From Pectinophora gossypiella (lineage: Eukaryota > Arthropoda > Insecta > Lepidoptera > Gelechiidae): DNA of 64,000 nt. Under the pieces are notes generated by a model, which saw only the letters and a program-made list of their open reading frames with translations, had not been told where the DNA came from and ran no database searches. Positions 23,201 through 34,422 of the stretch are shown here, one piece after another (the stretch's first letter is position 1; each line of letters starts with the position of its first letter). The position numbers and the translations under genes were made by a program. Where the stretch lies: contig NC_065417.1 in NCBI RefSeq assembly GCF_024362695.1, positions 11,649,001 to 11,713,000 of the forward strand, in the 5' to 3' direction.

Positions 23201-26200
23201 CGTTACCTAGACTACCGTACGCATGAACACGACTAGCGCGTCCATACTACGACTGTTACGAACAATAGTTCTCTCGCAGTCAGGGAAACTCAAAGAGAAA
23301 ATTTAAATCGCAAAATTTCTGTCTCGGACGGGACTTGAACCCACAGCTCTTGTCAACCCGGGACGAGCGTCTTAACCATTACACAACCGGGTCCTCCACC
23401 TGTCCATGCGAAATTCTTTCGATCTATGTATCGTCATTAAGCCGACGCCGGCGCCACCTATCTAGAATATTGAGTGCTAATATTACTTTACACCGACAAG
23501 CCTACAGTTCACATAACATTTTCTTTCCAATCAAATTACAACTTTTCAATTTCATAAAATGTATTTATACAGTTACAACATTTAATTCAAACATAAATAG
23601 CCTTTATACCCACTGCTGGGCACAGGCCTTTCCTCAATCGATCGGAAGGGATACTCCACTAAACAAATGTCAAATAAGTAATATTGCATTTAGATGAATT
23701 GCTTTGATGTGGCCCTTTTAGCCTCCCAGGGTATCTCGAGCCAGGGCGTCAGGAAAATATGTTGTCTGGAAAATAGAACGATTGTCAACTCATGTTACAG
23801 CAAATTACGGAATTTTTGATTTGTTAAACGATTTAAATTTGTATATTTCAGATGTTGAAACCGCGCTGTGCGTGAATGCGGGTGAACTACTAGATGAGAC
23901 GACAGCTTTCCAGCTGGCACTCGGTAATATTGATCCGTTCTCATTAAAAAAGATGGACGATTGGCATCCTGACGACCGGAAAGACGTAAGACGATTTAGT
24001 AATCATTAAATAAGTAATTTTTACCACAATATTTACCAGATAGTAAGTACTAACGCTCTAACTACTAGACCACGGAGGCTGTTGATATCTGATTACTTAA
24101 CAATTTTTCCAGAATGGAAGCATAAAAACAGACAGCTGGAAGGAAGTAGCGAAGCACCCAAGCATCTGGAGTAAAGACTTCTCCCTACACCTGGATGACC
24201 CTTGTCCATGGCAGAAGAAGCCCAGGAAAGTGGAGCCCATAATAGCGGCTCCGCAGACTCGGGCGAGGACGACTGTCGTCAATCTGGTTCCTAAATACGT
24301 CGCGGAGACTCAGGATGAAAGGTAATTTAACATAACATAAGCTTACGAATATATCTCAATTGGGGTGGTCAGAGGTACATCGTCTGCATGATGAGACACT
24401 TCAGGTCCCCGATACCGACCCCGCCGGCGTGGTCGACGATTTCCCTCATTCAGCGCTTATCGCTATCGACCCACTAGGGTCGATTAATTCTTTCAAATAT
24501 TTTTCCTCTCAGACGACGCCCTGAGCCGCGCGCCCAACTGGGCACCCTCAGGCCTGTTGTCTTAAACGTTGTACCGGGTGAGAGCCTTCAGCGCTCCCCA
24601 TTTGTCCGGCCAAGTAGTTAATGCCATCTGCGGCAAATCTACAAAAAGTCACGTCAAAAAAAAATCTGCATGATGAGCTATGAAAAGTACCCAAAACTCA
24701 TGAATCTTTCTGTTACACCAACGTGATAGGTGATGAGCCGTATCGCCGTCTATAATGGTCGAAACACAAAGCTATGCTTAAAGGTGCTACCACGCTCGCT
24801 CGAATACCGACCGATGCCGTTGATCGACAATAGAATGGAACAGTCGACGTCTATCGTCAGTTGTCACAGCGCCGACAACACAGTACCAACCTCATCAGCC
24901 CTCATGTCAGGGTTATTATTGAGCTGCCAAAGGCTCTGACATGACTTATGTAACGACTACTTACTTACGTCACTAACTAGTAACCGGGACCAATGGCTTA
25001 ATGCGCTTTTCCAAGCATGGATTATCTTACTTTCGGACAATCAGGGTGATCAAACTGTAATACCCTGAACAAACTAGGGACCACAAAGTTATTTTTGTGA
25101 TATGTCCCCACAGGAATTCGAACCCGAGACCTCAGATGAAGATCCGAGATGGTTTGATCTTTATCGATTTCGGTTGTCGCGCGCGGCATGTTTATTCCAT
25201 CCCTAAATAGTAATGAGCTATACTGTTTTCTTTGCCAAGGTTTAATAATTATATTTCTGTACCTTATTAAAATCGGTTTAGTAGTCAGTTACGTTCGCAT
25301 TAACAATATTAGTAGGGAGTAAAGAGTTTATATTAGTATTCTGTGGAGATATGACTGATCGAATTTTGGTAGTTGTAGGTTGAAATTTGCTATTGGTTTT
25401 ATGACCTTTATTTAATAATTTATCAATATTCATAGAAAAACAAGGATCAAAGATGAAATTCCACATTTCTGTTTCAGTTTAACAATAGAGAACCTGAGCA
25501 CCATGTACTGTGTTCAACCAGCTGCTAAAAAAATAAAGACTGACTGTGATAGCCAAGAAGCGTTTAGTCAAAACGAACACAATTTAGCTTTAGGCGAAAG
25601 TGAGATTATCAAGAACCTGCCTTCAACACAGAACAGGTCACCTATACTGGAAAACAAAGAGAGATCTTTTAAGAAATGTTTGAAGAACGGAAACATTATG
25701 AAAAGACTGAGTAAGTTTACTAGAACTGTCCTGGACGAAGATAATGTTGTTGAGAGCAAATTCTTCAGTCCCACCTCAAGTGTAGATTTGGATAATAGTG
25801 TAAATGAGAAAGACACTTCTAGAAACAGTATTGTAATAGAAGAATCCCCAGAGAAAGTGAGCAGGAATCCTTTTAAAGTGAAAACTGTGGCTGATATTAA
25901 CAAAACAGCGGATGTGTTCAATACGCAATCGGAACATAACAATGCCATGCAAATAGACTCACAAAACGAAGATTTATTCGATACAGAACTTAGTAGTTCT
26001 CAGAAAGAGAATTCTCCGCGTAAAAGTCCAATATTGGAACCTAGTCCGAGATTGAAGAAGCCGTTTAGGTTGAAATTAGAAGAGCCGCAGTGTGACCCGC
26101 CTTTAAGTCAAATGACAGAATCTGACATAGTGATTGAAAACACATATCCATTAGAGACACTGGTGACTCCAGTTGATTCACAGGTTAGTATTTATAATAC

Positions 26201-28873
26201 ATTGTTTATAATATAAGTAGGTTTATAATATAGTTAGGTTTAGTATTTATAATATAATGCAATATCATGAATTCACGAAGTTTGTTTACATACCTATCTC
26301 AATTTTTAATAGGATTGTTGATTATTTTTCTCATTTTATTGATAATTCTATCCTCGTGGCAAATAGGCGTGACTTTATATATGTTTTAAAATGTAAAATT
26401 TACTATTTATCATTGGTGACAATTTTCGTGCACATTTTAGTTTGACAATTCTAAAAATAAGAAAGAGATAAAATTATGAAACTATCAAAGTAAAACATAG
26501 ATTTTACTTGATTATTTGTACAATACTAATTAACAACGGTGCATAATATTTCCAATTTGCATTCGGCAATACATTTTTAACAGATATCGTACGGCGATTC
26601 CCAAGAGTCTGCGTTACCTTGGAACACTAAAACATCGCCTAAGTCGAACAGCCAGCCGTTTAGGAACAATGGTGTTAAGAGGCCCACATGTCGAGTGCCG
26701 GGACTGAAGCGCACCGCATCACTGCCCACCAACCAACCCACCTTGCTGAGCAAGTTTGGATTCCAGAAGAAGTAAGTTACGCACATACAAGTCCCTAATG
26801 CGGTGGGCAAAGCCACAAGTAATCAGAAGATACCTTGCAGCTACGGAATCGAAGAAAGAGGTTAGAACGGCTGTAACGCGCATTTTGTACGAAACCCGCT
26901 GTCGCTGGTTCAACCCCACTCTCTTTTACTATTACTGCAAACAGATAGCTCTAGTGCGGCGTAGATTCCATAGCAACTTTACCGGCAGTATATATTTTAT
27001 GTGATAGGTTGCAATTTTATCATTACCATTTGTAAGATACTGTATACAAAAGTATTTTGTTTGATAAAGAGTTGATTAAACTAAGGTTTTTTGCTTACCT
27101 TTTACTTATAATGGCACAAGACGATATTTTAATATACAGGGTGTTAGTGATATCTTAACGAATACTGAGGGGGATGATTCAGACCATAATTCTGAGTTAC
27201 TATCAAGTGGAATTTTCCATGACATAAACATGAATTTTACGACGGAAAATTCCACTTGATATTAACTCAGAATCATCCCCCTCAGTATTCGTTACGATGT
27301 CAGTAACATCCTGTATATTAAAATATCGTCTTGTGCCATTATAACCTGCAGGCCAAGAAGTCAAATATCGACTATCGATATCAAGAGGGATTTCTTATCA
27401 CAGTTAAGCTAAAAACCTTAGTTTAATCAACTATTTATCAAACAATTTTTTGGCGTCAGATCTGGCAACCCCCGTTGCCTAGGTATTGTTGATTATAAGG
27501 CGCTTAGCAACGGGGGTGTAAGTTAGGTTTTTTACATTATTATTTTTGTGATCTTTACTCTTTATTATACGTTAATACTGAGTTGGTCATCTTTCATTTC
27601 GCTCGCTAATAAATATACTTTTGTATACAGTATCTTACAAATGGTTATGATAAAATTGCAACCTATCACATAAAATATATATTGCCGGTAAAGTTGCTAT
27701 GTATTTTCGTGGAGCTTCTTGTGTCGTAAAGTTTGCGGACGACTGCAGTGCAAAGTTGAAGTATGAGCTGTTTGCTCATACCTGTATGGCGGGTGTAGCA
27801 CCTTCCAACCTCTTTTATACCGTGCTTGCAGCCACTTTTGATGCAAAGTATTGAGATCGATATGACTAACAGTATACCAACCCCCATGATTATGGTCCGT
27901 CATGTTCGAAAGACATACCTACGGTCACGAGCATTAATATGCATACACTTTGGTACTATGTCACATTAACTTTTTTGGCAAATTAAACTGTAAGTCTCAC
28001 TAAATGTCAAATATGTTAGTGCGACAGAGTCCTAAAGTGGGTACATTATATTGCTCATGACTGTACATCCATACTCTAAGATGTTAACTTGAAACTTCCT
28101 CCACTAGACTCGGCCTCAGCTAAGGATTTAGGTATTTTGTTGGCATTTACATCCTTCACTTGAGGACTTTGCTCACTGAAGTCGAGCATATCATACTGCC
28201 AATAAAATAAAACGACACTAATGACGTCATGCCTCAACTAAATGTCTAAGGAGTAAAATCGAGATAAGGTTGAGGCGACGTTTTAGGGCGGTATTAATAA
28301 ACTAATCTCAGCTTTGAGATTGCCCTCAAGATCATGTCAATGTGACAGTTCTTATATAAAAACAGGAACTTGAGCATGATCTTGAGGGCAGTCTCAGCTG
28401 AGATTAGTTTATTAATACCACCCTAAGAATACCAATTTTGAGTTCGAGTTCGAGTTAACATCTTAGAATATAGGTGATAATGGCTTTTACGACGTGCCCG
28501 GGAAGATAAGTGGCTGAACAAATTCTATATATTTTTTAACGGTTTCAAACTGCGTCTGAATAGTACTGACAGTTACTACTGCCCTTAGAGGCGGAGGACA
28601 GGAGTCCTAGTACGGCTTTGTAATAGACTACTCTGGGCGCCATCCCACTTGCGTCAGAGTACTGCGGGGCGGAAGGCAAGAGAGAAACCACTGCCCTATT
28701 TTTCCCTAAAAAGTAGCATGGAAAATTCTGCACCGACAAGAGCGTGGCTCTTAAATTGATAATGATGATTAAACTGCGACCCTAAATGACTTGTTTTTTA
28801 TTACGTTTTGAATAAATATAGCAATTATTAATAATACATTTTGTACTATTACAGGCCTATATTGAGGAGATAG
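20254..28873 (+). CDS. EXO1: Exonuclease 1 (EXO1/tosca), 11 exons, about 724 aa
   Basis: Exons: 20254-20414, 20508-20627, 20764-20815, 21013-21222, 21966-22181, 22906-23065, 23852-23985, 24113-24321, 25478-26183, 26584-26771, 28855-28873; every phase joins. EXO1 is a Rad2/FEN-family 5'-3' exonuclease and flap nuclease acting in mismatch repair, end resection and meiosis. Seen: MGITGLIPFLEKASRR start, XPG-N and XPG-I regions with acidic metal ligands D30, D78, E150, D152 (in APYEADSQLAYL), D171, D173 (in TEDSDLILFG) and D226 (in SGCDYLASLPGIGLAKA, the helix-hairpin-turn). The C-terminal half is Ser/Pro-rich and disordered-looking, ending near QPTLLSKFGFQ, which resembles a PCNA-binding motif with off spacing. 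The length is near that of fly tosca (about 730). Introns carry several MITEs. The last coding exon is only 19 nt. Confidence 0.93.
22235..22315 (+). repeat. Fragment related to the 742-811 hairpin repeat
   Basis: It shares 'gcttcgaccaatag' and a GC-rich 'gcgtcgcg' environment with the repeat near 700-840. It lies within EXO1 intron 5. Confidence 0.45.
22368..22862. repeat. MITE with TIR 'agcgttgccag' in EXO1 intron 5
   Basis: Left end 'agcgttgccag' (22368-22378) pairs with right end 'ctggcaacgct' (22852-22862). Interior segments near both ends share 'cccgatttttt' and 'tcccgctttt' motifs. The 495-bp unit has no coding capacity. Confidence 0.65.
23322..23400 (-). repeat. tRNA-derived SINE head
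   Basis: On the minus strand it reads 'ggttgtgtaatggttaagac', then a box B 'gggttcaagtccc'. The anticodon arm is irregular ('cccgggttgac'), so it is a SINE head rather than a working tRNA gene. It lies in EXO1 intron 6. Confidence 0.65.
24397..24661 (-). repeat. Interspersed repeat R1, copy 2
   Basis: It matches 394-640, with the extra segment 'gagagccttcagcgctcccc' that is also seen at 55546-55631. It ends in an A-run, and lies in EXO1 intron 8. Confidence 0.7.
24885..25140 (-). repeat. tRNA-derived SINE, tail type 2, copy 1 (diverged)
   Basis: It shares 'ccgggaccaa(t/c)ggctta' and 'gggaccacaaagt' type blocks and the box B complement 'aattcgaacccgagacct' with the copies at 32066, 33341 and 49919. 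The tRNA-like head is damaged. It lies in EXO1 intron 8. Confidence 0.65.
26969..27701. repeat. Large nested palindromic element in the last EXO1 intron
   Basis: The outer arms (26969-27060 and 27612-27701) are inverted copies ('catagcaactttaccggca' against 'tgccggtaaagttgctatg'). A second pair (27057-27139 against 27310-27345 and 27405-27445) lies inside. The centre (27135-27315) is a separate hairpin MITE. The right arm holds two extra blocks. The whole could fold into a long stem. Confidence 0.8.
27135..27315. repeat. Hairpin MITE family B, copy 1 (near-complete)
   Basis: Inverted arms are 'acagggtgttagtgatat...gaatactgagggggatgatt' and 'aatcatccccctcagtattc...cctgta', with 'caagtggaattttcc' inverted as 'ggaaaattccacttg' around a short loop. 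Related pieces occur near 46370-46520, 48415-48505, 57395-57560, 57600-57728 and 63610-63815. Confidence 0.8.
27920..28065 (+). repeat. MITE family A, copy 4 (full length)
   Basis: It begins 'tacggtcacgagcattaata' and ends 'gctcatgactgta'. It is collinear with 4348-4487 and inverted relative to 5604-5750. Confidence 0.8.
28070..28472. repeat. Inverted-repeat element containing another MITE
   Basis: The outer ends are 'atactctaagatgttaactt' and the inverse 'gttaacatcttagaatat'. Within lies a second inverted-repeat unit (28285-28428). This makes a two-layer nest in the last EXO1 intron. Confidence 0.7.
28285..28428. repeat. MITE 'gggcggtattaataaact' with long TIRs
   Basis: Left arm 'gggcggtattaataaactaa' followed by 'tctcagctttgagattgccc' pairs with the right arm 'gagattagtttattaatacc...accct'. 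A TA flanks each end, in keeping with a mariner/Tc1-type TA target duplication. Confidence 0.8.
28586..28770 (+). repeat. SINE-like repeat R3 with (GAT)n tail, copy 1
   Basis: It runs 'gaggcggaggacaggagtcc' to 'gctcttaaattgataatgatgat' and matches 34423-34612. A simple (gat) tail at the 3' end is usual for lepidopteran short retroposons. Confidence 0.7.
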
Positions 28874-30053
28874 AAGGATGACCCCAATCAAGTACAAAGA
28901 CTTATGAAATTAGTATAAGCGTTAACTTTTCTGTTGTGAGTTTTAAGCATACTAATGTTTGCAGTTTTATTTGCTGGCGTATTGTTTTTTACTTGAGCAT
29001 ATTGTGCCCTGACAATCGTGTGTAATGAATGACATTATGATTTTGTTGTTGATTGAATATGATTTTACTGCAATTGTGATACAATATTTTCATAAGTAAA
29101 TAATTTGAATAACCATCTTGTCTTTTCTTCTTTTCTCCGGAACACGTTACGTTTACAAAAAGTAAAGTGCCGAATTTGACAGATAAAACTTATTCTTATT
29201 TTAAATTGACAGCTCTTAAAACTAGTGCCATCCTTCACTTACAATAAGTGCAAGAAAAAGATAGAGCTATTTTAGATCTGTCCAAATCAAAGTATAAGTT
29301 TGTGTGTTCCGAATTGGCACTTTATTGTTAAAAATAAGTCATAGAGCAACACACGAAGGCATCCGGCATACATGGAGGGATTCGAAATTCTTGGGGGCCT
29401 TTAACTCATATTACGGACGTCTTCGCCTATGCAATTCAAGGCGAGCTCGCACACAAATCTACCAGAAACTATCATTATTGAAATGTATGGGCGGTGACTC
29501 AAAGGAAACCGGGTAGTAGTTTAAATTTTAGGCCCCAGAAAATTTGAATATCCCCGTGTGAGATAGCGCTTAGTATACCATAAAGCAACACGGACTTTCG
29601 CGGACCGGTACCTAGTATACCTACGAGTAAATAATTATTACTTCTGTTCGTACCACACATCTTTGTAGTCTGTGGTACCACGGGTGGTACTTCGAACACC
29701 GGAAGTCAATATCATTACCGTGAACGCAAAAATATCCTAGAACCTTTTGTCATTTTGCAAATATCCAATTAGAAGTACTTATGATGCCAACTTATATAAG
29801 TCCTAACTGGATATTTGCAAAAAAGGCCGAATATTATAAGATATTTTTGCGTTAACGGTAATGATTATGACTATCGGTGCTCAAAGATCTATCTACCCAC
29901 TATCCAGTGGCGCCATTTCCATTCACGAAAGACGTTTATTCGAACTTTTCATTCCTTCGACAAATTTAGTAATTTGATTAGTTACATTATTACCTTTGTT
30001 CGATCAACACTTGCGAAGAAAGTGCCGGCCCTCATTGCAAATAATTTCTAAAT
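28874..30053. other. EXO1 3' UTR and intergenic DNA
   Basis: After the EXO1 stop there is AT-rich 3' UTR-like sequence. An inverted pair 'aaaaatatcctagaac...attttgcaaatatccaatta' with 'taactggatatttgcaaaaa...gatatttttgcg' lies around 29728-29852 and looks like a small foldback. No supported gene. Confidence 0.45.
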
Positions 30054-32479
30054 ATGAACGTGAAAAGTGTAGGCAGCATGTTGGAACCAAAGCACTCGTC
30101 TCAGCACTCCAGCACACCGTATAAATCGGAGCAGCGCTTAATCTGTGAGTTTTTCCCGCCTTTTCACTTGATGATTTAATTTTCTAACAGGTCCCTATTT
30201 GATTCTATCACATCGACTTACAAATCAAAGTTTATCCGTCACTACGGTGCGGTGGCGTAAAGGTCTCAGGTCCCGGCCAAAATTGTTTTACTCGGGTGCG
30301 AGTTTTTTTTATATCATCCGATAAATGAGGAGGTTCGTATTCGTCAGGTGGTTAGTATATAGGCGGTATTTTTAATTACATAGGTAGGTAATGCAGATAC
30401 GTTTTGGCCTATACCTAGTGAATAACATCGAAGGAAACTGTTGATAGGTTGCAAGGTAGGTATCCAAAACTGGTAGAATCTAAGATGTGTAAGGCCGGTG
30501 TTTTAAGGTATTTACCTACACCGTAAATACGCTATGTCTGGTTACTATCGACTTGTATCAATCTCTTTTTTTTAAAAACCAAGTTTATTTTTAATTTGTT
30601 TTTTTTTGTGATCCATGATGCGTAAAAATCCTGATGATCATCATTATCATCTTTTTATTTTATTTTTATTGTTTTGGTTTTCCCCGAAGGACAAGGCAAA
30701 GGGAACTATGCCCTTACAGCCAAGTCATATATATTTTTCATCATGTCGTTCACGTTCCCGTCCCATTATCATCATCATCTAGCGTTTAATTTATAATTAG
30801 GTAGGTACTTACTGTTTGTTCTGATTTTACTTTTTTTTTTACAATATACATACATACACATACATAAACTCACGCCCGTAATCCCTAATGGGGTGGGCAG
30901 AGCCACAAGTAATCAAAGACGACTTGCAGCCACTGTTGATACGATGTCGTAAGCTGGATACAATATAATGCGAACAAAACGTCTCAAAAGATGAAGGTAG
31001 GTGCACAAAACACATTTTCCTTTGAAGTTTCACATTTGAGAAGTACAATTTGTTACGGTATAATTATAGGCAGTGCCTTCTTAATTTTTCAACGAGGGAG
31101 GCAAACGACGTCACGCGAAATAAGACTTAATTTGGCTAAAGTAATGGATACTGCCCGGTTCCATTTTGTTAAACGTAAAGATAAAATTCCAGAAGTGAAA
31201 GATACAAGACGGTCTAAAGGACAGCGCATTAAATATTTCCGTTACGAGATTCAATTTAGTGCCCCGAATGAGGTAGGTGTATTTTTTTACTTTTAGCTGC
31301 TACTTTAGAATGTGTACTTAGGTAAAACTCCGTCACGTGGCGTCTCGTACAAAGAGCAAACGTACCACGGGAAGATAGACAATCTTTTATTAGCATTTCT
31401 TTGGTCCCTGCTACAATAACACCTCTAAACCAAACACAAATAAAACGCGTTTCATCTGCTACTGTTTTAATTCGTTCAAGATACCTACTTGGTACCTGCA
31501 TAAAATACCTATCTGGTTTTATTTATTTTTACAACATCTACTTAATTGCTCCAAAGCTTTCTCCTGTTAAAAATAATAAATTCACGTTTGTTATGTCCAT
31601 GGCGCAAATGCCTCAACTAAGTAGTCAGGATGCCTGAAGCGTTTTTTGTAATTTTTGCCTTTTTTGTTATTACTCTTTATTTGGAAGCGTCTTTTTTGTA
31701 ATATTGTCGGCGGTTTATTTAAATGTTTGTAATAAGGTTGCGTCACATGATTACTTTTTGAGTTATTTTCGTGTGAAAAGTGGGTAGACTTACCTATTGT
31801 TGGTAGATAGTTCTTACCTATTATTTATTATCTATCCCTACCTGCCAATTGTATTTTTTTTGTTTTGTAATAGGAGCAAGAGTTTGTGACCTTAAAATTT
31901 GAGGGTAGAATAGAAATCGTAGTCCAAAATGAATACTTACTTACTAAGTACTCCTTTATTTTATTTTTACTGTAGCTGAAAGTTGTCTTTGATTAACTGT
32001 GGCTCTGCCCGCCCCATTACAGATTGCAAGCGTGAGTTTATTATCTATGCTATTTGATTTCTATGTTCTTCTGTCGTGTGGGTTGTGATTGGATGACCAA
32101 CATCATCAATTCTGGTGTCAGGGTTAGGTATACCGTCACGGTACTATTGGGCTATCATGTAGATAGTAGCCGGGACCGTGCCCTCCGAAGCACAGATCAT
32201 GTCATCATCACTTTCGGTCAATCGGGTGATCAGCTTGTAATGTCCTAACCAAACTAGGGATCACAGAGATTTTTGAGATATGTCCCCATCGGGATTCGAA
32301 CCCGGGACCTTCGAGATCGTGAGCCCAACGCCCAACTACCTGGACCATGGAGGCCGTTACATTTCTATCTTTATTTATAGCTTAACCTACCAGTATGATC
32401 ACTTAGATATAAGCGGTTTTAGAACTTTTTTTAAGTGAACCCATTTCTGTCGCAGAGTCATGCCGAACGAGTACGTTGA
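30054..32479 (+). CDS. Candidate small 3-exon gene, 105 aa, unrecognised
   Basis: Three segments join with consistent phases: 30054-30144 (donor gtgagt), 31070-31272 (acceptor tatag, donor gtaggt) and 32456-32479 (acceptor cgcag). The product begins MNVKSVGSMLEPKHSSQHSS, has a basic Lys/Arg-rich middle (FVKRKDKIPEVKDTRRSKGQ) and ends SHAERVR. A spliced-looking block at 34222-34353 (acceptor tacag, donor gtaagt) could be a further noncoding exon. No family is recognised. Each phase match has a one-in-three chance of arising at random, so this is a weak model and the locus may instead be a noncoding transcript or nothing. Confidence 0.25.
32066..32357 (-). repeat. tRNA-derived SINE, tail type 2, copy 2
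   Basis: On the minus strand the tRNA-like head includes a box B complement 'gggattcgaacccgggacct'. The body includes 'tcctaaccaaactagggatc', and the far end is 'ttcttctgtcgtgtgggttg'. It matches 33341-33652 and 49919-50244. Confidence 0.8.
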
Positions 32480-32629
32480 GTGAAGCCCAAACCCAACTGA
32501 ACCTGGTGCCTAGAAGCTGAACCAACAAGCCGAACCCAGCCCAGCCTGTTCCTCGACATCACGGAGAGAGCCGCCTAGTTCCCAAGCCGAGTTCAGTAGT
32601 GGGTAAGTGTCCATATTGACTTCCTTTTG

Positions 32630-33070
32630 CTGAATCTAAATACATATATAACAGGAGAAACTGACTGACTCACTGACTGACATATCAACGCACAGCCTAA
32701 ACGGCTAAACGTAGGCACTTGAAACTTGGAAGGGACGTAGCTTAGGTACCGTAGAGGTGCATTAAGAAAGGAATTCCCGCAATTCCTACGGGAACGGGAA
32801 TTAGCTGGAAAATCCTTTTGTATGAAAAATCTAAACCACTTAAGTTAGACGCTTGAAATTTGGCATGCAGGTACCTTAGTAAACTTAAAGCTTAGTTGCA
32901 ACAGGATATAGCAAAATTCCCACGGGAATGGGAGTTAGCGGGAAAAAAATGTTGTATGAAAAAATCTAAACTGCATAAATTAGATGGTTGAAATTTGACA
33001 TGCATTCCCACACACAAATATCTCTCTTTTATAACACGCCATGCGGACGAAGTCGCGGACAAAAGCTAGT
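32630..33070 (+). mobile_element. Possible non-autonomous Helitron (Lep1-like)
   Basis: This segment has internally repeated 'cccacgggaatgggagttag' type blocks and ends 'gcggacgaagtcgcggac' then 'aaaagctagt'. A short GC hairpin followed by CTAGT is the kind of 3' end seen in lepidopteran Lep1-like Helitrons. The 5' terminus (starting TC) was not fixed, so the limits are approximate. Confidence 0.45.
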
Positions 33071-33340
33071 CATGGTATAACTGGAATGTAACTTGACAAC
33101 GTCATGCATTCGGTGCTCCACTGCAGGTTGGTGGACAAACACCCAGCATCGAAAAAAAATAGAAAACTTTATTTTTGTACCAAAATTTAGACCCGACCGA
33201 ATATCGATATCTGAAAAAAATACTAGAATAGAATAATTGTTTATTATAAAAGGTAGCCACACACACAAAAACAAGACAATAACATCACTTAAATTTTTCA
33301 CAGCAATTACAAAAAAACATACTTACATGTTAATTAGAAT

Positions 33341-33652
33341 TCTTCTTCTTATCGTGTGGGTTGTGAGGTGGAACATCAGCCTCGTCAACCCTGGTGTTAG
33401 GGTTATGAATTTATGATTGACCCGCCAAAGGCCTATGACGTGACTCATGTAACGATTACTCACTTAACGGCTTAACGTGCCTTCCGAAGCACGGATCATG
33501 TTACTTTCGGACGATCAGGTGATCAGCCTGTAAAGTCCTAACCAAAGTAGGGATCACAAAGTGATTTTTGTGATATGTCCCCACCGGAATTCGAACCCGG
33601 GGCCTCCGGGTCGTGAGTCCAACGCTCAACCACTGGACCACAGAGGCCGTTG
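33341..33652 (-). repeat. tRNA-derived SINE, tail type 2, copy 3
   Basis: It reads 'cttcttatcgtgtgggttgt' through 'ggaattcgaacccggggcct' to 'ccactggaccacagaggccg'. In the minus orientation the tRNA-like head (box A 'tggtccagtggttgagcgtt') comes first. Confidence 0.8.
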
Positions 33653-33819
33653 GATTTAAATGTTCATTGGAATGATCGTAGTAAGTGGAATTTCGTGGTC
33701 TCTGCGTACCCCAACGGGAAACAGGCGTGATTTTACGTGTATGTATGTAAATGTACAATACAATAAAAAAAAAACCCACCAAATTTTATTTCTTTATTGA
33801 AAATCCCTCCTGCAACAGC

Positions 33820-34158
33820 CTCCGTGGTCTAGTGGTTAGAGCGTTAGTCTCACGATCTGGAGGTCCGGGTTCGATTCCCGATGGGAACATTGTCGATATC
33901 ACTTTGTGAGACTGTCCTTTGTTTGGTAAGGACTTTTCAGACTTGAATCACCTGATTGTCCGAACAAAAAAAAGTAAGATGATTCCGTGCTTCGGAGGGC
34001 ACGTTAAGCCGTTGGTCCCGGCTATTAGCCGTAAAAACACCTCCACCAACCCGCATTGGAGCAGCGTGGTGGAGTATGCTCCATACCCCCTCCGGTTGAT
34101 TGAGGGGAGGCCTGTGCCCAGCAGTGGGACGTATATAGGCCGTTTATGTATGTATTGA
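33820..34158 (+). repeat. tRNA-derived SINE, tail type 1, copy 2 (full length)
   Basis: The head is 'gtggtctagtggttagagcg' and 'gtccgggttcgattcccgat', that is, clear box A and box B. The shared body is 'ccgtgcttcggagggcacgt'. The tail 'ggaggcctgtgcccagcagt' leads into 'gggacgtatataggcc'. It is the best-preserved type 1 copy in the window. Confidence 0.85.
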
Positions 34159-34422
34159 AAATCCAGCCCGATTTTGTAGAAATGATCCAAGTTGTTCTAA
34201 TCCGAGCCTATTCTTTCTACAGAGCCATTGGCGACGAACTCCTCATCTTAAGCTGTACAATATTCGAAGCCGAATCTGCTAGACTCTGAGCCGTTGCAAG
34301 CCGATCGCGCGTCGTGGGTCTCAGCGTCGCGGAGGCGCCCATCCGAGTCGAGTAGGTAAGTACCTGCACAGATTTCATTTTACACAATATACCTTCACCT
34401 TAACTATACTTACTACTATTCA

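Noticed and set aside
25568..25948. 126-codon minus-strand frame
   Set aside because: It is antisense to EXO1 exon 9, which is supported by phase and flanking conserved exons.
33825..33900. Functional tRNA gene
   Set aside because: Box A and box B are present, but the acceptor stem does not close and the sequence runs straight into a SINE body repeated elsewhere.
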